Positions 1 through 9,736 are shown, counted from the first letter of the stretch. The stretch: DNA of 23,247 nucleotides from Pleurotus ostreatus/Saccharomyces cerevisiae fusant (GCA_024196135.1 JAMQCK010000430.1:1-23247); one strand, 5' to 3'. The notes: generated from the sequence alone by a model not told the origin. Numbers and translations are program-made.

Positions 1-2
1 TA

Positions 3-2631
3 CTTGTACACAGCGAGGATCATTGGAACAAGGTTATGGCTTTTCAGTGTGAGTAGTTCGGGCTTAGGACGGTCGTTCGTTTAGTACTATTTTACTGACT
101 GAATCCTCATTCTTCATTTTCCTTGTGAAATATAGACATGACTGACCAACAAATTGCTGACTCCGCCAACTTCTACGAGCACCTGTCTCTGTACGTTTGT
201 CAGTCAACAACGCTCGCGGCCAGGATGAGTTGTGGGGGCGTGATAGAGGCATGTCTGGCGGTTGCTCGGGGCGAGGTTGCTAAGTCCTTCGCTATCGTAC
301 GACCACCTGGCCACCATGCAGAACCAGAAGAGCACTCCGGCTTTTGCTTCCTAAATAACGTTGCTGTGGCTGCACGCGTCGTTCAACAGGCTACGAATAT
401 CAAGAAAATAATGATTCTGGATTGGTGAGGATACCCGTCCGTGTTTTTCCTTCTCGCTAATCCGGAATTATCTTAGGGATATTCACCATGGTACTTGACC
501 CTTTAGCAGACGGTGTTAACTCGTCTGACCCATTTCCTCTAGGAAACGGCACACACAGGGCCTTCATAGACGACCCATCCGTGCTATATATCTCCTTGCA
601 TCGGTATGACGGGGGCGTGTTCTACCCTGGAGGGACGCTGGGCGGCATGTCGTCGTGCGGCGAGGGTGCCGGACTGGGATAGTGAGTTTCAATATATCAT
701 CTAGCTGTAGAGGGAAGCTAAACAAATTTCCTAGCTCAGTGAACATCCCCTGGCCCCAAGCCGGAATGACGGACGCCGACTACATCCACGCTTTCCAGCG
801 CATAGTCATGCCCATAGCGATGGAGTTCGCCCCCGAGCTTGTTATTAGTGCGTCTGTTCATCGTTACTCGTATCAGCACAAGCTTACTGACACGATTACA
901 GTTTCCGCCGGTTTCGATGCCGCGGACGGCGACACTCTAGGCGAATGCCACGTCTCGCCCGCCGGGTACTCGCACATGACGCACATGCTCTCCAGCCTCG
1001 CGGGTGGTAAACTCGTCGTGGCGCTCGAGGTATATCCCATTCTCTACTGCTTCTTCCTATTCTCGAACTTCCAACTCGTCTCACCCCCTCCTCTAGGGCG
1101 GCTACAACCTCGACTCCATCTCCGCCTCGGCAGACGCTGTCGCGCACATCATCCTGGGTGGACCGCCGGACGTGCTCGGCTCTATGACCGCGACGGAGGC
1201 AGGGTCGGAGACGGTCTACTTGGTCGCGCAGGAGCAGAGCAAGTACTGGAAGAACGTCGACCCGAAGGCGTGTCTGCCGAAAGAAGGTAAGCTAGGGGCG
1301 CTCGATGATTGGGGCCTGCAATACTCGAAACACGATTGACCTCTGACTGACTGACGCCCACAGAAATCGAGGACCTGGCGCACACGATACCCGACCTCCT
1401 GAAAGCTCACCGCCAATACTACCTCTACACCGAGCACGACATGATGTCTATACCCATCCTTAATCCCGACCTCGAGCAGGCGTTCTCTTCGCAAATCATG
1501 TGCACGTGCGTTGTTGACCTCAGCTTCGACGGTCGAAATGAGGCTGACGATCCCGCAGGTCAGACGTCTTTGAGAAGGAAACCATGGTTGTACTGGTGCA
1601 TGAATTGTGCGTATAATCGGGATCACACTGTTTCCTTTCTCATACATTGGACCCAGCGGCAACCTTCGAACGGAGCTGCAGAACCTCGCGACGTGCGATT
1701 TAAACATAGAAAAGTCCTACCTCGTACGTTCGTTCGTGCATCGCGAATACGACGCGCTCATCCTCGTGCAGGTGGATTTCTCCAAGCAAATCATGAGCTG
1801 GGTGCGGTCGATGGGTTACTCCCTCATCGACATCAACCTCTATCCGAAAGCGAGTGCTCCTCAAACTGCACCGATGCACAAGGCAAGTCTAGGTATCGTA
1901 CTTGCTTGAACAGACGCTAATGCTAACGGTATCGTAGCGATATCACTACAAGGCGCGAGACGATCTCGAGCGCAACGTACTCTGCTACGTCTGGGATAAC
2001 TTCATTCAGTAAGTATCACCACTATATATCACCGTGCATCTTCGGACTCACGCATGCCTCCAGGTTATCCGGCGCTAAGCACGTCGTGCTCATCGGCCAC
2101 GGTCCTGGGTGCAAGACCCTCGTAGACGTGATGGAGATGCGTGGTATGTTTACGCATACGCTTTCAATCTACTAAGCCAATTGAACGCCTTCAGCCGCGG
2201 GTATCAAGCGCCTCGTCAAGGCGCTTGTGCAGGTCGTCGGCACGTCGCCATCGCTCACGGTGCCGAACGCGGATGACCCGCAGCTCATAGAGTGGTACGG
2301 CGAGGTGAGCGTGTAGTGTACTTTGCGCCATCATCCTCCATTGCTTACGATCTCCGTCCCCACAGCACTCGCTGGCCATCCTATCCTCCGCGCACCCGGA
2401 TCTGCGACCGAATATCAAAAGGAAGTTCAAGCGCTTGGGGCCGTATTCAGCCGTCGGTGAGGATTCTACTGATTTGTTGTTCGAGTGCAGAAGGCTAAAC
2501 GCTGCGATGTCACAGACGACCCTCAATCATACCGGGTGATCATGACAGCGTTCCCGGAGATCAAGTCGTTTATACGGGAGCAGCTGCAGGCGCTGAACCC
2601 ACCCGCGGCTGGGGCGTCGAACGGGACATAG
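3..2631 (+). CDS. HDA1: HDA1-type (class II) histone deacetylase with C-terminal Arb2 domain, 5' end missing
   Basis: Zn-dependent lysine deacetylase of the fungal Hda1/Clr3 class, acting on histone tails in the nucleus. The window opens inside the gene; 600 residues remain. Exons: 3-48, 136-424, 477-490, 543-681, 735-847, 902-1029, 1097-1286, 1364-1505, 1559-1606, 1657-1882, 1938-2008, 2064-2143, 2195-2304, 2366-2456, 2516-2631; their 1803 bases close exactly in phase at TAG. Visible catalytic parts: RPPGHHAEP with the His-His dyad (from about 292), DIHHGNG with two zinc ligands, [10 protein letters not shown] with the third, and LEGGYNL with the active-site Tyr typical of the HDA1 class. 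The Arb2-like module begins around [14 protein letters not shown] and runs to the end. Oddities: exon 477-490 is only 14 bases, and intron 1883-1937 has a GC-AG boundary with a TGCTAAC branch site. The family call is firm; the symbol is by class, and which paralogue this is cannot be told without the N-terminus. Confidence 0.95.
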
Positions 2632-2746
2632 TAGACGTGTAGACGGTACTGCTGTAGGTTCGCGAGGTCGCGGAGCTCAGACTATACCCCACAATCCACT
2701 TGTACTGCCCGATGCGGCTTTTCTTGGATCTCTGACGCGACTCCGA

Positions 2747-5286
2747 CTACGTGTACCAGATGTCCCACCTTACAAGCTCCTCGTAGTGCCGCAGGAGGAT
2801 TGCAACTTCGTTCATCTTTAGGAAGCGGTTCATGTAGAGGACCTGTAGAGCAGCATCAGTCATCCACACCTTGTAAAGCAACAAATCTGTGCGCTTGACG
2901 AGCATACGAATATTCTTACCAAGAGCATATTTCGCAATGCGGCCCATCCGGCGGCCTTGTGTATCATCCGCCAATGCTCGTCTATAAACATGCGCGCGCC
3001 GTCCTCGCATTTCTTCACGAAGTCGAGGCTGAACGAGTTACGTCAGGGTCGGGCAAATCGTCGCGGTCGCGCACTGGTCGAACTTACCGATGCAAGAAGA
3101 TCCATCTTGCCCATAACGCTTGCATCACCTTTTGTTCGTCCGGAATGTCGGGCACCTCTAGGATCTCTTCTTCTTGGTCGAGCACGGCCCACGCGAGGGC
3201 GCCGTACGGAGCCAGCGGGAGCGTGCCAAGGAGGTCATATAGCCGTGGGCCTTCAGGACGCGTGGAGTAGTATATTGTCTGCCCGTCGGGATAGTCTGAA
3301 TACGCAGGGAAGAAATCCGGATCGTCGGGCGAGAGCGAAGGTCCGAGACGGCGGTGAGGGGGAGGCGGGGTGAGTGGTGGGCGTTCTTGCAAGGAGGCGG
3401 TCGGCGAAGGTGGTGCTGGGGAAGGCGAAGATATAGGCCGAGCGAAAGAGGGCGGCGATGCAGTGGGTGAAGAGATGACTTGCTGTCGGCGGGTTCTGCG
3501 TCGAGGGATGTCGAGCGGTGGGGAAGGAGAGCTGGGCAGGGAAGGCAGGGCACTGGGTGACCGCGGACGGATAGGCTCCGGCACCTGGATAGCAATCGGT
3601 GCTGGTACCGAGATAGACGGATGAGGAGCAGGCAAGGCTGTGGAGGTATCCATCGAGTCCGCCAACGTAGGTATCTGCTCATCCTCCGTCTCTTCTTCCT
3701 CCTCCTTCTCGTAAAGTGGCCTAGGGGGAGAGACCCTACGCACAGGCGATTGCAGAGGCGGTGTTGGTGTCGAAGGCGTGGGTGAAGTCGCGGCTATTTC
3801 CTCAGGTGCGGCCGGAGGAACGCTGGCCTCCTCGGTACATTCTTCCTTTTTGATTGGCCTTGCATAAACTGTTGGGAGTGTCCTGAGATTGCTTGAGCAC
3901 ACGTTCTTCTGAAGTAATCCAAGTACTTACCGTGTAGCGGGCCTAGGAGGTGCTGGTACGTCGACGATTACCTTGCGTTTGTCGCCGATCTGGAGAGTAC
4001 CCGCGTCAGCAAAAGATGGGGGTGCTTTCAGTTATGGTAGTACCTCTGTTGTCTCAATTGTGACTCCAACGTGATCCCATTGGAGATGCTTCTCGTAGAC
4101 GACCTTCGACGGGAAGTTGCCGTGCAGGTCGCATAGTGGGCACTCGTACCCCCGCACTAAGCGTCGTGCTTGGTATTCGACGCCGTTTTGTATAACATAT
4201 TCGTACACGGTCTCAGACTCTGCGTTCGTACGTTGACCGTCCGAAAGGGCCACTCCCCGTTTCTTGCATGTCAACAAGAACCCTCGACGTACGCAACGTC
4301 GTAGAAAGGGCAACGAGTTCGGCTGAGTCGGGCGTCGAATCGACAAAGACAAACGTTGCAAAGCCTCGAGGAGCTTCTCAGATGGCGGTCGGTCGAGATC
4401 AAGTTCGTCTTCCTCTTCTTCGTTCTCGATGATGGTTACATCGTCCTCAGAATCGGAGGATATGGCGATGATGTCCGGGCTTCGAGGCGCTACGTAAGGT
4501 TCGTCACTGTCGTCGCTGATCTCTTCGACCTCAGAGGCGAGCTCCGGCTTCGGATTCTTCTTTGCCGCCTTCACGAAGTCCGTGGCTAGTATGGGTCTCC
4601 AGCCGCCCTCGTCAGATGAGCTGTCGTGGTCGACGTCCATCGCGTCTGCATTCGGGCGGACAGGGTGCTTGCCAGAGCGGAGGGGTGCCATCCGGCGTCT
4701 GGGAGCCGATACCTTTGCGCGTTGTAGCGCAGGTGTGCCCTTCCTATCGTTGATTATCTGCCAAGTCGGTGCGCGTAGAGACGCCTTAGACGCGAGCGCT
4801 GGTCCGCGTGGTACTCTGGTGTCAGCCGTCGGACGGGTAGCCTGTTTGGCGATGGATGCCACTATGGGAGAGTTGAGCTGCTACGCGTCAATACACGGAG
4901 ATCAAAGCCCACTTCTCTTGGTAGCCATATGTACCTGTATAACATCTAAGTCACCAATATCCGGAAACAAAAGACGCAATTTATCTTACAGGACTTCGCT
5001 TCGGCGTCATCGCCGGCGCCCTCCCAGCAAAGCCTCCATAGCCAGACGCAGTCGAGCGTGCAGAAACCCCTACACCCATCGACCTGCGCGGCGGAATTGG
5101 GGTCGCCACAGTCTTGCGCGGTACGGGTATCGGCGCTGACTTGCGTGTCATTCCAGGCGTAGCTGCCGTCTTGCGCTGCAGAGGCGTCGCAGCGCTCTTG
5201 CGAGATGATCTAGCAACTGCATAAGACGCAGGTAGAGGGCGTTTAGATGGCAAGCGAGGCGTTTCGAAGTCGCGGCGACCAGACAT
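2747..5286 (-). CDS. SUZ12-like Polycomb (PRC2) subunit: C2H2 finger plus VEFS-like C-terminus
   Basis: Six exons (transcript order 5286-4990, 4877-4044, 3989-3931, 3882-3088, 3028-2920, 2842-2747) give 729 residues in phase. Residues 1-99 are basic, Ser/Pro-rich and disordered. Acidic clusters (EISDDSDE, SSDSEDD, NEEEEDELDLD) precede a C2H2 finger, C345-x2-C348-x14-H363-x4-H368. A Lys/Arg-Val strand (GDKRKVIVDVP) follows, then about 230 residues of Pro/Ser-rich linker, then a C-terminal block with DIPDEQKVMQALW, FVKKCEDGARMFIDEH and LVLYMNRF. This order, finger then VEFS box, and the D-x-x-x-E-K-x-x-M-x-x-LW pattern match SUZ12/Su(z)12, which holds EZH2-type H3K27 methyltransferase in PRC2. 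The finger spacing (x14) is slightly longer than in animal SUZ12 (x12). Start chosen at ATCACCATGTCTGG for its Kozak context; in-frame codons continue upstream to about 5415. The exon 2 acceptor is a tandem TAGCAG. The assignment rests on motif order, not on a search. Confidence 0.72.
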
Positions 5287-5645
5287 GGTGATGGCTTGAG
5301 TTGAACTTGACTGATGGCAGGAGGGTGTTGATGGGACATCCGGCGTTTGCCGAGAATGCGGAACCAAAGCTAGCCGCGTTGAGCTGCCGCTCGTAAAGTA
5401 TGTCATGAAAGTCATGTCTCTAAGTAGTATACACTATACACCACGCGTATGTCCCTGCGTGTAGATTTTTCAGTATCTATAAGTACGAGCAATGTTTCCC
5501 TGCCCGGTTTTACCCCACAATGCCCAAAATATACAGAAACGAACACAGAAGCCGGAGGCCTCGTCTAAGCGGAGGAAGGAAGATGGAAGACGAGCAACAC
5601 GCGCAGCCCCGCACGCAGAAGGCGCGCAGAAGACTCTCAGCACCC
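5287..5645. other. Intergenic: promoter side of the SUZ12-like gene and 3' flank of the first PPxY gene
   Basis: About 360 bases between the start of the SUZ12-like gene and the stop of the PPxY gene, both on the minus strand. I see no convincing coding exon. Repeated short TATA-like strings (AGTATACACTATACA, 5427-5441) could be core promoter for the SUZ12-like gene. Confidence 0.4.
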
Positions 5646-6224
5646 TCAAGAACGCAAAGACGCAGCAGGCGCAGGCGGACTCGGCGGTTCTCGCGGCGCC
5701 GGGGATTCTGCGTCGAAGTAGGACGGCAGAACAGACGACGGCGGGGAAGGTGGGGCAGTCAGCTATGTATGTGTAGATTAGTACGCGACTTTGCTTGATT
5801 GGTCGAAATGCTCACGACATCGGGGAGGGAAGCCTTTGCTGCTTTTAGTGCCGCATCGTACGCTGGCGGTGGAGTGGGGATGCGCGCTGTAGCCAAAGTC
5901 GTCTGTGATCCCAGAAGGCTTCGAGGTACCCGACCGTCGAGCGCGCGGAGATAGCTGGGCAAGGATACCTCCCGCCCATCTACTTGCATGGTTGCTGGCT
6001 GGCCGCGCTCGATGCTGCTCACGGTCGCCGTCCTCCTCGACGCCCGCCGACGGCGACGCAAGCAGAAGGCGGCGAAGAAGTACAGCAAAGCGGCGCAGAC
6101 AGCGGCTACAACCTGGTCAGCGACCCTAATGGCACGAGCATCGTTAAAGAGGCGTACCTACGATGATACCTGCGATGGCGCCCGCCTTGAGCTGATATTG
6201 TGGGGTCTTTAAAGACTGGACCAT
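5646..6224 (-). CDS. Small single-pass membrane protein with PPxY motif, paralogue A
   Basis: Three exons (6224-6162, 6112-5816, 5762-5646) give 158 residues. A hydrophobic helix at about residues 14-39 (AGAIAGIIVVAAV...AAFCL) is followed at once by RRRRR, a stop-transfer signal placing the C-terminus in the cytosol. The cytosolic tail has an LPSY site near 72 and PPPAYDAAL at 102-110, a ligand for WW domains such as those of Rsp5/NEDD4 ubiquitin ligases, then a Pro-rich end. The last intron, 5763-5815, has a TACTAAT branch site. The layout (helix, basic stop, PPPxYDAAL, intron just after) is shared with the gene at 7227-7821, so the two are paralogues. Unlike that copy I find no signal peptide: the frame upstream of the chosen ATG is open for about 20 codons with a hydrophobic stretch (FLYVFTTL) but no start, so a 5' exon may be missed. 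Biochemical function unknown. Confidence 0.6.
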
Positions 6225-7226
6225 AGCGGCGCGAGGGGCGGACAATGTCGTAAAGACGTAGAGAAAGTTTCCCGATATCTACAGTGTCCTGCACCTGAGC
6301 AGGATGTGCGGCGCTCTTTTGACAAGGTGGAAGGTAGGAGGCGTGGGCATACGACCCGGAGAACTTATAGGGTGACAACAAAAGCAGGCTTCCCTCCTTA
6401 CAAATGACGTCGAGCACGCGCAAGGCGGGATATCCTGTCGAAGCACCACCCCTTATCAGCGCGGCAATGCTGGCGGAAGCATTCGCGGCCAAGTGGTGAG
6501 AGAGTTCGCAGGTCATTGGCGATGTTCGCAGCTTATTTGCGGGGGTTCGCAGCTTATTCGCGGTGTTCGCAGGCAGGCGGTCGTGTTCGCAGCTTACTGT
6601 TGGAAGAGTCAGCCAAGTTTTAGAAGAGCCCAGTTCGCACCGAACACTGCGCACTCGCGGCCGAAGCTCCGTCGCCCATACAGACGCTAGATTTGTGTGC
6701 GAAGCCAGCATGGAACGGCTGAAGGTAGTTCACCGTATGCGCAGCAGGGGTGGGCGAATGGCTGAAGAGAAGGTAGTGTGTAAGGGAAGGTCGAATAAGG
6801 GTGATGCTATGCTTGCCTCATCGTAGAAAGAAACGCATTTTAGAAAGAGACGCACTGATCGAGAGCCGAAGGGCTGGTCCGTTTCGCGGAGGACTGGTCC
6901 GCTTTGCCGTTCTGTGAGCGACGATGGGATCGACGGATATAGCAAGATAGACGGCATTGCGAAGCATCGTTGGTCGTACCGAGCTATGTCAGAGTAGTTG
7001 CTTCGGATGTAAGGCTATCGTTATGCCGAGGCTGCGAGATCGAAGCTGCATGGTGTGAGCGTCGACGCTGAGGTAGGCCTGCTCGCGTAGGAAGCGCAAA
7101 GTAGAACGGCAGCTCTGTGCGCTGATTTTGCCTTACTAGCCTCTGTTCTGACGAGGTAATGGTATTGTCCAGGAGCAGACAAAAGCAGCAAGTATTGTAC
7201 AAGTCGTCCGTTATTGGACAAAGGAG
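6225..7226. other. Intergenic between the two PPxY paralogues
   Basis: No gene I can support. It contains a TATA-like TATAAG on the minus strand near 6366-6371, upstream of the PPxY gene at 5646-6224, and the periodic octamer array at 6504-6592. It also has two degenerate tandem duplications: TAGAAAGAAACGCA followed by TAGAAAGAGACGCA around 6824-6855, and GGCTGGTCCGTTTCGCGG followed by GGACTGGTCCGCTTTGCCG around 6871-6909. Open frames here are short and lack splice or domain support. Confidence 0.4.
6504..6592. repeat. Five GTTCGCAG octamers at 20-21 base period
   Basis: Exact GTTCGCAG occurs at 6504-6511, 6524-6531, 6545-6552, 6565-6572 and 6585-6592, so start-to-start spacing is 20, 21, 20 and 20 bases. 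Copies 2, 3 and 5 are followed by CTTA; copies 1 and 4 have other spacers. Two helical turns per step put all copies on one DNA face, which suits a cluster of protein binding sites. It lies 280-370 bases upstream of the PPxY gene that starts at 6224. The repeat is directly visible; its role is inference. Confidence 0.85.
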
Positions 7227-7821
7227 TCAGCACGGGCTCGATTCCGAACGGACACAGGTGGCAATAGATGGTTCTGACTTGGCCGCACCGGCCACGGACG
7301 ATGGCTGCTAAGGCCACGAAGGTCAGACTCCTAAAATGGCAACTACGACGATACTCACTTTATAACTGGGAGGCACCTTGTCTCTAAGCGCAGCATCGTA
7401 TGTCGGAGGTGGCGCAACAATCTCCATCGGCGCGAACAGAGGAAAATCCCCCTCGCGGCGCGTAGACGGGCTTATTCTCCATGGTTGATTACGGCATTGG
7501 TACGAGGGCCTCCTACTCGGCAGCGCTGCAGGCGGAGCTCTGTTCCCCATGAACCTCGCGCGGCTGGCTGCAATCTTGCGCTTTCGTCGACGCTCGAGCA
7601 GCAGTAGGCCAAGCGTCAAGGTGCAGGCGAGGGCTATCGAGACTCATCCTCAGTGACCATACTCGAGCAAACCACAGCTGAACGCGCGTACCGATCAGAA
7701 TACCCGCTGCAGCACCGCGCGAGATGCTACCCTTGTCAGAGAAATCCTGCTGTTCAGCAGCGCTCGCGGCACGAGCACAAACAACGCCAATCGCGAGGAC
7801 GAGCAGGCTGCGGGAGGCCAT
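7227..7821 (-). CDS. Small signal-peptide membrane protein with two PPxY motifs, paralogue B
   Basis: Exons 7821-7692, 7642-7359 and 7307-7227 give 164 residues. An N-terminal signal peptide (MASRSLLVLAIGVV, small residues CARAASA at 15-21) leads to a very short ectodomain. A transmembrane helix at about 36-59 follows (AAAGILIVSIALA...GLLLL), then the basic stop ERRRKRK. The cytosolic tail carries PPPTYDAAL at 121-129 and PPSYK at 134-138, both WW-domain ligands, so recruitment of an Rsp5-type ubiquitin ligase is plausible. The final exon is the least certain part: intron 7308-7358 has a good donor (GTGAGT) and a CTGAC branch, but the tail it joins (ending SESSPC) has no motif. It is a paralogue of the gene at 5646-6224 in architecture, in PPPxYDAAL and in intron positions within the helix and just after the motif. 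Confidence 0.68.
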
Positions 7822-8214
7822 GGTGGTTAGCGGGCAAGGCGCAAGGTTTGCACGATGTCTGGTGCGAATCAGTGACGACGCTAATGAACGTTAGATGAAG
7901 TCCATCATCAGCAGGCTAGGCTCTCGTTAGGCGGACATGGGCAACGTCCGACCCGCTTCTCCTGGTGTCGGGACCAAATAAGCAGCCGCAGGGCGTTGCA
8001 GACGCCGGCCGTCTGAATTGTGTACGCCAGCGGTCAACGCGCAAACATCGAAAGTCCACCTGGTCCGGGAGCGCATTGGGTTTTTTGGGGTGCACTGGGG
8101 TGGAGTGCGCGCAATGGAGGGCAGAGGAAGTGCACATTGATATTACAAGATGAAAGCAGAAATGGATACAGCAGGACAAGACGGAGCGAGACCATTCGTG
8201 CGCGCAGGCGAGAT
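7822..8214. other. Intergenic between PPxY gene B and the SmD3 3' end
   Basis: Promoter side of the minus-strand gene starting at 7821 and 3' flank of SmD3. No exon, repeat or RNA gene recognised. Confidence 0.35.
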
Positions 8215-8883
8215 CTATCGCCTGATGCCGCGCGGCGTCGGCGCGACTCCACGACCGCGGCGGGCTGGGGGACGCGTCAGTATACGAGCACTTGATGGGG
8301 CAAGGACGAAGCTCACCATTTGCTGAAAGGGAGAAAGGGGCGTGTCAGTACAAGGGGTTCGATCAAGAGTATTGTCCAAGACGCACCGCGCATGATCGTA
8401 GCGCGACCTCTTGCCGTCCCAATACCCCGTCCCTTCATCGCATTCGGGCCGACGCGCTTGAACCTGCAAAGAAGAGGGATAGAGGTGAGTGGGTAGTGGG
8501 AAGAATAGAGCGCAAAGGGGACGCACATCGGCGCGTTCTGCAGCATGTCGGGGACGATGAAAAAGCGGATCATGCTCCCGCGGATGTAGACCTGGTCGAG
8601 CTGGGACACGCGCCCATCGCGTCCAGTTACGGTGATCTCTTTCAACGAGATGTTCAAGTTGTCTTCCGCTGTAACAGAATGCCGAATCAGCATTCGCCTC
8701 ACGCTATGCACCACTCGTATTGTGATGCTGGGGAAGCAGCGATCGCCCTAGGATCGAGCTCGACGCGTACGCACCCTCTGCGAGCTTCCCGCGGTAGAGC
8801 TGGCCGGTCTTGAGCTCGACGGTGATGATGTGGCCGAGGGATTCATGGAGGAGCTTGACGGGGACGCCGAGACCGGAGGCCAT
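8215..8883 (-). CDS. SMD3: Spliceosomal Sm core protein D3
   Basis: Core Sm ring protein of U1, U2, U4 and U5 snRNPs in pre-mRNA splicing; 127 residues, the usual size. Exons in transcript order: 8883-8775, 8668-8527, 8463-8387, 8317-8322 (6 bases, CAAATG), 8264-8215; total 384 bases, in phase. The Sm1 motif ([21 protein letters not shown]) and Sm2 motif ([18 protein letters not shown]) are both complete, followed by an Arg/Gly-rich tail ([21 protein letters not shown]), the type of tail methylated on arginine in SmD proteins. The 6-base exon adds Ala-Asn where family members have Ala-Gln; skipping it also keeps frame, so its use is inferred from conservation and from both flanking introns (52 and 64 bases) having normal size and sites. 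The first intron is long for this window (106 bases). Confidence 0.96.
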
Positions 8884-9001
8884 TGTTTTCGTGAATAGAC
8901 GCGGGGGTGGAAAGAAAGGGACGTCAAAATACGGACAAACAGAAACTTGCCCTTCTGGGATGTGACCGGTGCCACAATGTGTCCTTGTTGCTCCTTCCAC
9001 C

Positions 9002-9736
9002 ATGTCGTCTTCCTATATCTCCTGTAAGCTGTATCGAGGACAGGAACTATGGCTGTCATCTTTGCGCCAGCTCTCCCGACCAAGAAAAGCACAATTATGA
9101 GCAGCATTGGTTGAAAGGGTCGCTGGGACTGTTCACAGCGCCGTTGAAGGTCTATTGTGCATGCAGGATGCTTCATGCCCTCTACTTTCGTCATGTATAT
9201 CCAACAAGACCATGGAGAGCTTGCCGAACGCCATTTTCCGTGCGTCTGCGTCGAGTCACTCTGAACTTCGGCACGTGCGGGCTGGCGCTATTTCGCTTAG
9301 ACACACGCGCCGGTTCAGTGACGTCTTCCCGCCTCGGGCGCTTGAGCTTTTTCTGTTCATCATTGCCGTTCGTCGTGCGGGGAACACGACTGTGCGACCC
9401 CTACGTTTCATGCTCCCTCACCTCGAGGACGACGACACCCACGACTCACAAAGCTTGCCCTAGCGCACGCGAGCAGGCCACGACACGAAGGAGTGCCTGC
9501 AGAAAATCATCCTGTTCGTGTAGAGGGCCCTGTCGCCGAGAAGGACGTTGGTGCGCTTTCTCAGTGAGCCCTTCACCGTGCTGCTGCTGACGGCTATGTC
9601 CCTTCTTCTAGACTAATCGCTAATCACCGATCGGAGGTCGCCCGCGACTTTATCTGTAGCCTTCCGAACGAGGTGCGTGGATCGTGGCGCGTTGCAGCTC
9701 TCGTCTTACTCACAACTCTGTCAGGCAAAACCCTAA
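9002..9736 (+). CDS. Tentative unrecognised small multi-exon gene
   Basis: The space between SmD3 and the next gene holds a chain of good introns. 9564-9611 (GTGAGC, CTGAC, TTCTAG) and 9673-9724 (GTGCGT, ACTCAC, GTCAG) are convincing and join an open frame ending ...[13 protein letters not shown] at TAA 9734-9736. Upstream I can chain exon 9454-9563, intron 9392-9453, and an exon to about 9105 that joins ATG 9002 through a donor at 9024. The early exons are weak, and no domain or homologue is recognised. Alternatively the late introns belong to the 5' leader of the gene at 9780. It would be transcribed divergently from SmD3, with 118 bases between the starts. Confidence 0.3.

Noticed and set aside
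3084..3902. Possible separate Pro-rich gene starting at GTG 3902
   Set aside because: A canonical intron (3883-3930) joins it in phase to the finger exon and two more introns join it to the VEFS-like exons, so it is the linker exon of one gene.
6106..6711. 201-codon minus-strand frame covering the octamer array
   Set aside because: The array translates as a repeated LRTPANK-like string. The frame overlaps the splice-supported PPxY gene in another frame and has no motif.
8907..9590. 227-codon plus-strand frame rich in Cys, Arg and Ser
   Set aside because: It runs through the strong intron signals at 9564-9611 and has composition typical of an out-of-frame reading.
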